Positions 12,316 to 24,500 of a stretch of DNA of 64,000 nt are shown here, piece after piece. Each line of letters starts with the position of its first letter. Positions within the stretch are counted from its first letter, which is position 1. This DNA is from Liolophura sinensis (lineage: Eukaryota; Mollusca; Polyplacophora; Chitonida; Chitonidae), in contig NC_088299.1 of the NCBI RefSeq assembly GCF_032854445.1, positions 18,037,608-18,101,607 on the forward strand, written 5' to 3'. The notes beneath the pieces are model-generated. The model was not told where the DNA came from and searched no databases. It saw nothing but the letters and a program-made list of their open reading frames with translations. A program made the translations under genes and the position numbers.

Positions 12316-12546
12316 TACGAAAAATAACCCAGGAGCCTCTCACCAGTGCGAGTGTGAGTTCGAGTCCAGTTCAGCTTGCTTCCTCACTGGCTCTACGCGG
12401 GAAAGTCTGCAACAGGCTGCCGAAGAACGTGTGTTTCCACCCGAGTTCTGTCCGTTTTCTTCCCACTATTATGCTGGCCGCCGTCGTATAAGTGAAATAT
12501 TCTTGAATATGGCGTAAAACATCATTCAAATAAATCAATAAATAAA
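12316..12546 (+). mobile_element. SINE family I copy
   Basis: The copy has a B-box-like GAGTTCGAGTCCAG, then the family body (ccactattatgctggccgcc) and the tail ggcgtaaaacatc with an A/T-rich end. It faces the opposite-strand copy at 12730-12990. Confidence 0.8.
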
Positions 12547-12729
12547 ATGTAAAAAGGCAACAAATGAAACATTCTAAGTTTCACTTACACGCACTCTGCC
12601 GATCAGGCCAAACACTAGCGCTTTTTAAATAATTTCAAAATATTTATAAAATTAACATTCATTAAAGACCTGCGTTGAGAGTTCTATGAAGCACCCTACA
12701 CCTGATTACCTACATAAGTATTAATTTTT

Positions 12730-12990
12730 TTTTGATTGTGGTGTTTTATGTCGTACTCAAGAATATTTCACTTAAACTACGACGGCCAGCATTACGCCAG
12801 CAGGAAATCCGGACAGAACACGGGGGGGGTGGGGGATAACACGACCATCCGCAGGCTGCTGACCCTCCTACGTTTCGACCGGAGAGCAAGCCAACATGAA
12901 TTCACAGCATTGCTGAGAGGCTCCTGGGTCAGTGTGCTGTGCCAGCACGCTATTCTCTCAACAACGGAGGCCCCCATTACAGATATAACT
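12730..12990 (-). mobile_element. SINE family I copy, inverted relative to its neighbour
   Basis: In minus orientation the copy reads from a head near 12990 (ggcctccgttg) through the body to the tail near 12740. A G-rich run (12822-12835) interrupts it. With the copy at 12316-12546 it forms an inverted pair about 180 bp apart. Confidence 0.8.
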
Positions 12991-14020
12991 GCTTGTAAAT
13001 AATTGTATTGTATTTTGTAGCCTGCAACCCATTTCCAATAACCCGTTGATCCGCAATATCATTTATTGATACCAAACGCAACTGATCCGTAATGCCAATT
13101 TTTTGAGCAAAGATCTTGCGTGCTTTAATCGACACGCCGCAGTTTAACTGTGTACATTTACATACTATGACTTTATATAATAATGTCACAAAATACGTGT
13201 AATTCTCAAATCCTTGGCAGAAACCATCAACCTTTGGTAAGTTACTGAAGAACTTTCCCAGGTGTAACGTACATACATATACAGCTGTAAGCACACCATA
13301 TTGGATAGATGTTAGACTGCGCATGCCCCTAATGTAAACAATGCCTGGTGAATACTGAGAGCGGAGGGGTGCGCAAATTCCTTGCCCAAGGCAAATAAAG
13401 AACCAGTATGTATATGCACTGCTGAACCCTAATGAATTCACGTCCAGTTCATTGCCCTATTTACCTGGGTTGATGCTGCTGATTGTAACTACACGCCAGT
13501 GGTTACAAGTCAGGAAGTATGTACAGTAACGAATACATAGGCTTTTATACATGTACATATGTAGTGATTACTTGAGCTGTAGCTAATGTTCATGAAATAA
13601 ACAAAGAATACTCAAGTACTTTAGTATTCAGCGGACAATGCCTATTTTTCACAGCTTGTGACGCGTCTTATATGTTGTTGGTTTCAACGTGACCGTCATG
13701 CATTTAAACACAACGGCACTTACAAATCGATATGCAACCATGCATAGCGAAACCTATTGTATAATCTCTTTTGTACACATGTATGAGTATAAATTGAGTC
13801 GATAGAGTTACATTTTTGAGCTGACCGCCAATGCCCCCAAAATAGCTTTTTATCTTGGTTACGAAATTCTGTTCTGGGTTTTTGTACAGATACCGATAGT
13901 TTTCTCCCCGAGCGAGGATATATGACCCTTTGAATCAGAGACACCTGTATAGATTGCGAAAAGGAATGAACTGTGCATTTGTCCATTCCCGGGGAATTGA
14001 GTGTGTAGCCCTATGATTCA
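12991..14020. other. Gap region between genes A and B, no gene seen
   Basis: No exon could be supported. The missing last exon of gene B, expected to start in phase 1 and encode a short cytoplasmic tail, should lie somewhere between here and 15330, but no convincing candidate was found. Confidence 0.5.
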
Positions 14021-14025
14021 TCAAC

Positions 14026-14440
14026 CTCGAAGTTCACTGGTCTCTCTTCAGGCCCAAGGCCATGGGCATTAATTGTCCGCATTCAGAGCTTATCCATGAG
14101 GAAATAATTGTAATCCAGCAAAACACAAATCGCTACGGCAATGTCCATAGGTGCTACCTCGAGGTTCACTGGGTTTTCTTCAGACCCAAAGTACCACACA
14201 TTGCCCGTGTGTAGAATTCATCCATGAAAAATGACACGTAATCCAACAAAACACAAGTCGCTGTAGGTGGTGTATCGAGGTACACTGGGTTTTCGTCAGA
14301 TCCAAGGCACCGCATAGTATCCGTGTGTAGAATTCATCCATGAGAAATGACAAGTAATCCAAAAAGACACAAGTTGGTGGAGGCGGTACCTCGTGGTTCA
14401 CTGGGTTTTCGTCAGATCCAAGGCGCTGGACATTATCCGG
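14026..14440. repeat. Tandem repeat of about 116-132 bp, 3-4 copies
   Basis: The phrase ttcactgggttttc recurs near 14033, 14165, 14281 and 14397, each time with related text containing gtaatccaa and acacaagt. Spacing is 132, 116 and 116 bp. No coding potential is apparent. Confidence 0.75.
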
Positions 14441-15000
14441 GTGAATTTGTCTGTAGATTGTAGACATGAAATAACAATAACAACTTCATCATTTAGTTCT
14501 TCGCCCTATCTGAGCTCTCACATTTTCATTTATATGAAAACTGTGTATGAAAACACAACACAACAATGCGGTATCAATTATATTATAAGTAGGTATGAAA
14601 TATGTTAAACTTCAAGTTTCGGCATATGCAATCGCGTCTTGTCTTAACCGCACAGCCATCAAGAGTTGTGATATGTGCTCGTTGATCTGACTTGCATTTA
14701 ACGCCATACTCCAGGCTTTTAACATATACATCTGCAGTCAGAGATATGTTTGAAAGAAATATGAGTGTCAGGGGTAAAAAAAAAACGTACTTCGCTAAAT
14801 ACCTAACGAACCTTAAGCATTTAGCGAAACCGTGGAAAAACCAGCCAGATCATGGATTTGAGTCTTTGATATCATTGGTTAAGGATGTTAAAGTTATTCG
14901 ACACTTTATTTCATGTAGTGAGTCAACATGACTACATTGTATATAAAGTTTTTATGTGTAACAGCTAACCCAGGAAATGTACTGCTCAAATTCTTGTTGT

Positions 15001-15245
15001 GGAGGGAACTTGCAGGCTCAGATGGTTAAAGTGCTGGGACGGTTCTATTGTCTGCCCCTTGACCAATGAAAGCCTGTTCGAATCCAACTCTCGCTGTTTC
15101 GGCTGGGGCTTTAAGTGAGGAAATTCATCAGGTATCTGACGACGGTCGGTGGTTTAATCTGGGCACTACAGTTTCCTACCTCTGACTGCCGTCATATGCG
15201 AAAAAACTCTTGTGCATGGCGCTAAACACCATGATATTACGCTGT
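15001..15245 (+). mobile_element. tRNA-derived SINE-like element
   Basis: An A-box-like head (ggctcagatggttaaagtgc) is followed by a clear B box (CTGTTCGAATCC) and a body ending in tggcgctaaacacc. The head and body differ from family I. It lies 3' of the last visible exon of gene B. Confidence 0.6.
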
Positions 15246-15329
15246 GAACATTTCGTTTGACAAACAAACATGTATGTAAAAGCACTCAGCTGAATTGATG
15301 GACTGATGAAGTGGTTTCTGACAGCTTAC

Positions 15330-15507
15330 CTAAGAAGGCTTGGAAGGTTTTAGGCTTATGTTTCCAAGCCACCCCAAACCAATAGACTGGGATGCCCACA
15401 AAGATGACGGCCAGGGCTATTCCCATCTCACTGGGCTTCTGGTAAACAGACAAACCCACAACGGCCAGATGAATGAAAACCAGCGTAACAGCCACCACAA
15501 GTGACAC
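15330..15507 (-). CDS. Gene B exon 8 (helices 11-12)
   Basis: This 178-nt exon has a TTTCACAG acceptor and a GTAAGC donor (phase 1). It encodes two hydrophobic helices split by VYQKPSEMG and ends WKHKPKTFQAFLG, like the family's end of helix 12 with W..KP. A short last exon must follow; it was not identified. Confidence 0.92.
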
Positions 15508-18500
15508 CTGTGAAAGAGTAATACAAGTGGGAATAAAATATGTTTTATTTATTTATTTGCTTGTTGTTAAAAGTTGTTGTCACAGTTTTGTGAGTGGAAG
15601 AAATCGGAGTGCCCTAGCAACCTGTGTAAGTCACTGACAGCATCTGACGCGTAGGCAGGCAAGCCATAATGAACTCCGCAATAGGCCACACCAGTGTAGC
15701 GGAGCGCCTGCATGGAATGGGATTTTGGCAAATCGTTCTGACCTATACACAACTTGCTAATACAGACTCGTTGACTGGGTTTACATTGTTTGTTTTTTTT
15801 CTGCCCAAACAATGTAGTAATGGGTAATGATTCTAATTAATATATGGCTTGTTAATACGAATAAACTCGTGTGTTCATTCGGTTTCCATTGGATTGTTTC
15901 TATGGATAACAATCCACGCTACATCCTGACGGCATCAGGATGGAAAATGCCAACCCTTGACTTTTCTTTTGTACATTTTTCTGTTATCTCCTGAGAATAT
16001 AAGCTTGAGAATGTCAGTTCTTTGTTTCTCTCTTATCCATGTCCTGAGAACATAAGCTTGGGTATACCAATTCTCTGTTTTTCTCTTATCTATTGTTCAG
16101 TTATGTCCTGAGAATATAAGCTTGCGAATGCCCCTGGGTATTTTTATTACTCATTTTTTTATCGTGTCCTCAGAATATAAGCTTGAAAAAGCTAATTCTT
16201 GGGTAATGTATTACTCATTTCTAAATGGTATCTCCACAGTTTAAATTTTCAAACGCTAATCCTTGATTTTTTGCGTTTGAAGATTCAAAATGACGAGCGC
16301 ATGCGTAACAGTACCTTATAGGGAGGCTTCCTGTTGGTCGGTTTCCAGCGAAGATATAGCAGAACAACCAAAACTTCCAAAGCCATCAAGATGGCGCCAA
16401 TACTGACGTATTCTATCAGGACTATGGTGTCTCCAGTAAACAGCATGACGATGGACATGATGCCCTGAGTGAAAATAAAGGCCGTGTTTCAATTAGGGTG
16501 GGGATTTTCAGAAAATATATCCATAATACGACGATGATGAGGTGTGTGAACTAAGGGAACCAAGAGCAGACAGGCTGCTGCTACATCCCCTCGAGGTAAA
16601 GCTTGTGACGTAAAGCCACAACCCAACACGCCGGAACTGGATTCGAACACGCGACGTTATTTTTTAAGGAGATGATGTATGCAGCGAGACCGGTTCGTCC
16701 GAAGCTGTATTTCATGAGTGATTAGAAGAGACTTTGATTTTAGAATGTTTTAATCGAGGTTCATGTATTGGTCACATGAACCGATTCCTCCAAATCATTT
16801 CTGAATTAAGTTAAAATTTTAAAATTGATTTAACGCTTGCTCTTAGTCCCAGCGAAGTTTAAGCGGAGACGAGTAACAGGTGATATGTTAGGTCAAATAT
16901 ATCAGTTTTAATTTTGGAGGCCTCAACATCTCAGTAGTAGAGCGCCCACTTCGACGGCGGAAGATCCAGCGTCAGTCATTGGGCGTTCAGCATTAAGGGG
17001 ATTGTGCAAAGACTGGTTGACCGGTATCAGTATAATGGCTCGAGTGGGCAGCTTACTTGCCTTCGGAAAGTCGTCTCACTGAAGCAGCTCTAGATAAAAT
17101 AGCAATGGAAATCCGTCCTGCACCAAGGAGGCACATTGCATTCACTCTAAGGACTCTTTCGTCATCATATGACTGAAAAATTGACAAGTACGATGTTAAA
17201 CCCTAAGCCCTCACTCCCTCAGTTTTAACTCTGAACCTCTGGGTGTATAAACTGTGTATTATATTGAGGTTTTCATTTTCCACTTAAGTACAAAATGAGA
17301 TTATAGAGTTTAATGGCCGTTTAAAATGCACAAACGTGGACTTAATCACACGGGTTTATCAGTTGATAAAAAGACAATGTAGGGGATGAACAAAAAATAT
17401 ATTTACATATAGCAAGTCCTCGGGCAAATTCCACTGTGCAATTTAATAATTAAATTTCGACAATGATTTAAAAGCATAGTTTTTAACCACTTCCTTAATG
17501 CTATCTCCAGAAAAGTCAAAATTTCAACATCCAGAAGAAAAATTAAGACTTTTAAGGAGGGTTTAAGCATTGACAAGTCGAAAATGGTTTTGTTAGGGGA
17601 GAAGAAAACATAACAATGACACCAAAAGAGCCTGAAAACTTATTTGCAAATATTGTCTTTAAATTTATTAAAAAAAATTTTCTTTTAGCAGAAAAGGGAA
17701 TTTTTTCTACGATGGATATTTGGGACCACCCCTTGGTATATATCTTCTTTGCATAATAATGTTGTAAATAAAGATGTGTCTAATAAGTCTGATGTAAATT
17801 TGTTTATTATATTCAAACACATGTATTTAATTTGGATATGTGTAAGCTGTAATGAAAGGCACACTCCATAAGACACCCTGAAAGTGTTTTATTAGAGATC
17901 CAACATGTTCGCTCGATTTCAGGTCATCTAGAGGATTTACAGCAACGTACTGATCACGCCTTCACTTACTCTTATATACCTGTTCCACAACAATGTAGAA
18001 CAATTCTGAACTGACAGTTTACACTTACCAGATCTCTTCAATGTAATGAGTTTCTACACAGCTTTTTGAGACGTTAATTTAAATCAAACCGGCTGGGTAA
18101 AAACGTATATGCCTCTATAATCAACAAACATTCGATTGCTGTCAGTGAGTTTGTATGAGATGTATCATGAGCTGCACGAATTGACACGAATCGTGGTGTG
18201 AGCTATACGCATTGACACGAATCGTGGTGTCCGTCACACGCATTGCCACGATTCGTGGTGTGCGTCACACGCATTGACACGAATCGTGGGGTGTGATCTA
18301 CGCCTTAGCACGAATCGTGGCGTGTGATGTACGCCTTGACACGAATCGTGGTGTGAGCTGTACGCCTTGAGACGAATCGTGGTGTGTACAGTACACATTG
18401 ACACGAACTGTGGTGTGTGTTGTACGCACGAATCGTTGTGTGAACTGTACGCATTGTAACGAACCGTGGTGTGAGCTGTGGGCATTGATGCGAATCGTGG

Positions 18501-21500
18501 TGTGAGCTGTACACACTGGCACGAATCATGGTAATGTGATGTACGTATTTACACGAATTGTGTGTCGCAAGCATTGGCAAGAATCGTGGTGTGCGATGCA
18601 CACTCTGACACGAATCATGGTGTGTGCTGTACGCATTAACACGAATCGTGGTGTGTGGTGCAAGCATACCCATTGACACGAATCGTGGTGTGCTGTACGC
18701 ATTGTGTGGCACAAAATGACACGAATAGTAGTGTGTGCTGTACGTATTGACATAAATCGTGGTGTGAGCTGTACGCACTGATGCGAATTATGGTGTGTGA
18801 TGTACGTATTAACACGAATTATGGTGTATGCCGCACGCATTGACACGAATCGTGATGTGAGCTGTACGCATTGACTCAAATCATGGTGTGTTTCGCACAC
18901 ACCGACACAAATCGTGGTGTGTGCTGTGCGGATTGACAAGAATCGTGGTGTGAGCTGTGCGTTTTGACACGAATCGTGGTGTGTGCTGTTCGCATTGACA
19001 CAAATCGTGGTGTGTGCTTTAGGCCTATGCATTGACACGAATGGTGGAGTGTGCTGTACGCATTAACACGATTCGTGGTGTGTGATGCACACACTGACAC
19101 GAATCTTGACGTCTGCTGTACGCAATGACATGAATCGTGGTGTGAGTTGGACGCATTTACACGAACCGTGATGTGTGCTGTGCAAATTAACACGAATCAT
19201 GGTGTGAGCTGTAAGGATGGACACGAGCTCACGGTAAACTCACGAGAATGAAGAGTGATGGCCATGGAGTGTGATACTTTTGGTGAACCATTCCCACAAA
19301 CGACGGCATATGTCCCACACGACCCGCGGCGAACAGTGACCTGAAAACAAAGGAGTCCAACATATCAAAGGCAGTGCTCCTTTAATAGACAAAAGGTGTT
19401 TTATTGTCACTAATTTCAAAGCTAAATTTTAACAAAAGTAATCTTTATAAATTTTACCTGTTAACAACATCGCTCGTGTGATTGCCAATACTATTTACAC
19501 ACGTTTTGAGGTCACATTCTAAGAGGCATTTATTCGATGATCACCATCATCATTGTAGCAATATGAAATCAGTTCACAGACAGAAAACATTATGATATTT
19601 ATTTATTTGATTTAAGTTTTGTGCACATTTATTTCATTGGTGTTATACGCATTTCACATATGCCACTCCAGCCGGCACTATGTTGGACGAACCGGAAAGA
19701 GCCCTGGGGAAGCCCACGACCACCCGCTGGTTGCCGGATTATTTTATTAACTTATTTGGTTGGTGATTTACGCCGTGCTTAAGATCATGTCACTTATATA
19801 ACGGCGACCGACATTATGGTCGGAGGAAACCCGGGGTAACATGCCGGTAGACCTTCCCAAGTACGACCCGTGAGGATGCCAACATAAACTGGATTTGAAC
19901 TCCCAGCGACTGCATCAGTTGAGGCTCTTGGGTCATTGTGCAGTGCTGACATGCTAAAAATATGCTAACAACGAAGTCACTGTAACTAAAATAAAATCCG
20001 TGATAAACGGAAAAAAAATTAAAAGCTGTCCAGGAAATTTATACACCGGTACGTTTATTTTCTTTGAACGTTTCCGGGTAAAATGCTTATCGATTATGTC
20101 ACATCAATTTGTTTCAAGGTCAATGCATTCACAGCTGTACAAGTATAAACATTTTAAATGCAGAAGGCTAGCAATGAATGTGTATTAGGTGCCAAAAATC
20201 CTCATGTCACTGGTGAGAATATGATCAAACTCAGGTGGAGAAAACATTAATAAACCAACCTATTTTTCAAGTGTTTAATGGTTTTATCATCTAGTATATA
20301 CATCCAGTTGGTATTGTTCTCACCTGGAGTGGCCGAGGACGAGAGCGTTGAGGGCTCCGATGGCTGACACCACAACCAGAACAGATATTACAGCTGTGAT
20401 TGGCCGGTACAATCTGTCTGCATATAACTAAAACACGGGGAAATGGTCATATAAAACTACCGTATTTAATACTGGGATTGCTCGTTTTTTTTATGCACAA
20501 GGTGACATTACATTGTTGTACCTGTAATAAAAAAGACTCGAGTCCAAAAGTAAAAGCATAAAAGTAATGGATCATTTTATCACGAGTATTTACTTGGCAA
20601 GTTTGGCCTCTTCTGCTGGCTTCACTGGTTTAAAATAGTTCATACTTTGTAATCCTATACCACAAACATCATTACTGCTGGAAATACTAGGCGAGCAACC
20701 TTTTGCAATATGACCTCACTTACAACAGCTATAGCATCGGTGCCTGTGATCTCCGTGAAGCTTAGGATGGAGAAGTAAGCCATGTTGGTGAGACAGAACA
20801 GGGTGATGACGAGAGCGAAGCTGATGTACACAGATCGAGGTAGATCTCTCTCCGGGCGCTTGCTCTCCTCAACCACGTTCACTATAACCTGCCTGACGGA
20901 AACAACGGGAATAACAGGAAATCAGTCTTGATTTTCTGATATTTTATCGAATTTTTCTGGAAATATTGTTTTGAAAAAAAGTGAGATTTCGCCAGTATGC
21001 CATTTTTGTTGGCACGGTAAATGTAAAATAACCTCTTGGTTTTCTGTTTAACTATTTGAATCCAAAATAAAAAGAAAATTAAAATAAACCATAAAGGACA
21101 TACTTCTGTTTTATAAAAACTCTTTCCAGGAAATATCGACAGCCATGCGCCTTTGGCGTACATTCTAACTCTGATTTCGTAAATGAGTAACCGTGTTGAT
21201 AGCAATGGTCAAAACAGTAATGTTTCGAGATGAAATGCCACAGGTAATAATGTTACACGATATGACTTATCGAAGAGTTTTAGATCATTGCCACTCCATA
21301 AGGGAACCTTAAGCAAAGTTAAACAGGAATAGTTCTACGTACCACCCACCATATCCGTAATACGAGGACAATATCGCCAGTGCTACCTGTCCCGGTTTCT
21401 CTGTGGTTCCATCGAATGACTGATTAAACTTTTCTATTTCCCCTAAAATGGAAGTGAATGTTTCTGATTAGTCGTATAATTAGTCGTATAATTAGTCGTC

Positions 21501-24500
21501 ACTACTAGCGACACAAACAACAGATGTACCATTGCCTGTATTTTGTGTAATATAACATTACACAGTTTGTCAACACAGAGCCTTATACAATAGTACAATG
21601 CCAAAACTTACGTGTCACGGGCAAAGGTCAGATAAATTACGTTCACCCAAGTCTTCGTGGTAACCTTGACATTCTTTATCTCATTCCGTGGCGCGCCATA
21701 GTACATCAACTCGCTCTCAAAACGTCCATTTCTTGTTATTTTAAAATTATCTGGCATTTCATACTTCTATTTCCTTCTAGAATAAGCTTTCAAAACAACA
21801 TTGTTGTTCTTCTTTGCGTGTTGAGCTGTTCTATAAATCCGAATACTTAAATAAGGTTGTTAGATATGTTTACACATGTCAGATTCTCAACAGACGTCAG
21901 TGTACTGAGGTCAGTCGGGTAGACAGTATAATGCGCGGCCTTATTTTCGAATTCGACTGAGATTTTCTGGGGAAATATTCGATAAAGGTCAGTGTCAATG
22001 GTTGCAAAAGGTACATAAAATGTCTTAGCCTGCGCACAGACCATGTATCAAGTGGATTTGGATGCAGTATGATTTGTCGATCGGGTAGCAGAATACAGAT
22101 ACATTGCCATCATCGGGTGCACACATTGTCCGGACTAAGGCAGACATCTGACTCCCTGTATCAGTAAATACAAGCGTTCCTTAGATTGGATTTTCGGGGT
22201 AACAGTTTGTATTTGCTTTTATTAGCGTAATTTTTATTCACGAAATCTGTAATGGGAGATGCAAAGGTTCCCCGAGAAAGAAAACATGATTTGATCTCTA
22301 TCTCCCAAGGACTGCAAGTGTCTATACATGGGCGATTTGAATACTGATTTCGTTCCTCCGACTAGAGTATTCCTTGTGTCTTTCCAACATCATGCTTTCT
22401 TAGTGCTTTGGTGACTTTTTGTTAAACGTTGTTGTGTGAATTGGCGTAGCGATTATTAATCGAAAATGGGATAGAGCTCCTTTCATTACAATTTTAATGT
22501 CCCTCGATTTCCTCCATAACTGTTCATCCGTTGGGCGTCACACTTGCCGGGTATATTCCCGAACACTAAAGAAAGTGAAGTGTTCAAGTATGGAAATATT
22601 GTGTATGAAAAAATCCGACATGTTGGATTTTTACATAAACCATAGATTCCTCGCATCCCGGTAGCGGCTTAGTGACAATAAAACACCTTTCGTCTATTAA
22701 AGGGGCACTGCCTTCGATATGTTGGATTTGTGCACTAAAATCACATTCCTCAGATCTCCAAAAGTGCTCAGTTACCTGTGGAATGACACCTATAGCCATG
22801 GTATTTACACTGTGTGGTAGATAGGAATTATTTACACATATATATTTAATTGGCATGGTATAAATTGCCTACAAATCACTGATAGGTTTCTTTGTCTTTG
22901 ACTCACCCGTGGCCATTCTGTAAATGCCTCCTACCACGATGATGAGAAGAGCCAGGAGCTTCACACTACTGAGGAATGTCTGGACTTTGGTGACGATTTT
23001 CACGTGAATACAGTTGAGAGCGACACAGGATACTGAAACAGTGGATACAGTTGAGAGCGACATAGGATACTGCAACAATGGATACAGTAGAAAGAGACAC
23101 AGGATACTGAAAGAGTGGGTACAGTTGAGAGCGACACAAGATACTGAAACAGTGGGTACAGTTAAGAGCGACACAGGATACTGAAAGAGTGGATACAGTT
23201 GAGAGCGACACAAGATACTGAAACAGTGGATACAGTTGAGAGCGACACAAGATACTGAAACAGTGGATACAGTTGAGAGTGACACAGGATACTGAAACAG
23301 TGGATACAGTTGAGAGCGACATAGGATACTGCAACGGTGGATACAGTTGAAAGAGACACAGGATACTGAAACAGTGGGTACAGTTGAGAGCGACACAAGA
23401 TACTGAAACAGTGGATATAGGTGAGAGCGACACAGGATACTGAAACAGTGGGTACACTTGAGAGCGACACAAGATACTGAAACAGAGGGTACAGTTGAGA
23501 GCGACATAGGATACTGCAGCAATGGATACAGTTGAAAGCGACACAGGATACTGAAAGAGTGGATACAGTTGAGAGCGACACAAGATACTGCAACAGTGGA
23601 TACAGTTGAGAGCGACATAGGATAATGCAACAATGGATACAGTTGAAAGCGACACAAGATACTGAAACAGTGGATACAGTTGAGAGCGACACAGGATACT
23701 GAAACAGTGGATACAGTTGAGAGCGACACAGGATACTGAAAGAGTGGATACAGTTGAGAGCGACACAAAATACTGAAAGAGTGGATACAGTTGAGGGCGA
23801 CACAGGATACAGAAAGAGTGGGTACAGTTGAGAGCGACACAAGATACTGAAACAGTGGATACAGTTGAGAGCGACACAGGATACTGAAAGAGTGGATACA
23901 GTTGAGAGCGACACAGGATACTGAAACAGTCGATACAGTTGAGAGCGACACAAGATACTGAAAGAGTGGATACAGTTGAGAGCGACACAAGATACCGAAA
24001 CAGTGGATACAGTTGAGAGCGACACAGGATACTGAAAGAGTGGATACAGTTGAGAGTGACACAGGATACTGAAACAGTCGATACAGTTGAGAGCGACATA
24101 GAATACTGCAACGGTGGATACAGTTGAGAGCGACACAGGATACTGAAAGAGTGCATACAGTTGAGGGCGACACAAGATACTGCAACAGTGGATACAGTTG
24201 AAAGCAACACAGGATACTGAAAGTGTGGATACAGTTGAGAGCGACACAAGATACTGAAAGCAACACAGGATACTAAAAGAGGGGATACAGTTGAGAGCGA
24301 CACAGGATACTGAAAGAGTGGATACAGTTGAGAGCGACACAAGATACTGAAACAGTGGATACAGTTGAAAGCGACACAGGGTACTGAAAGAGTGGGTACA
24401 GTTGAGAGCGACACAAGATACTGAAACAGTGGATACAGTTGAGAACGACACAAGATACTGCAACAGTGGATACAGTTGAGAGCGACACAGGATACTGAAA

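Noticed and set aside
18166-19226. 31-bp array as another exon-junction derivative, from gene B exon 6
   Set aside because: The exon end and intron start share only weak, chance-level similarity with the unit, unlike the clear matches in the 34-, 37- and 31-bp (54.9 kb) arrays.
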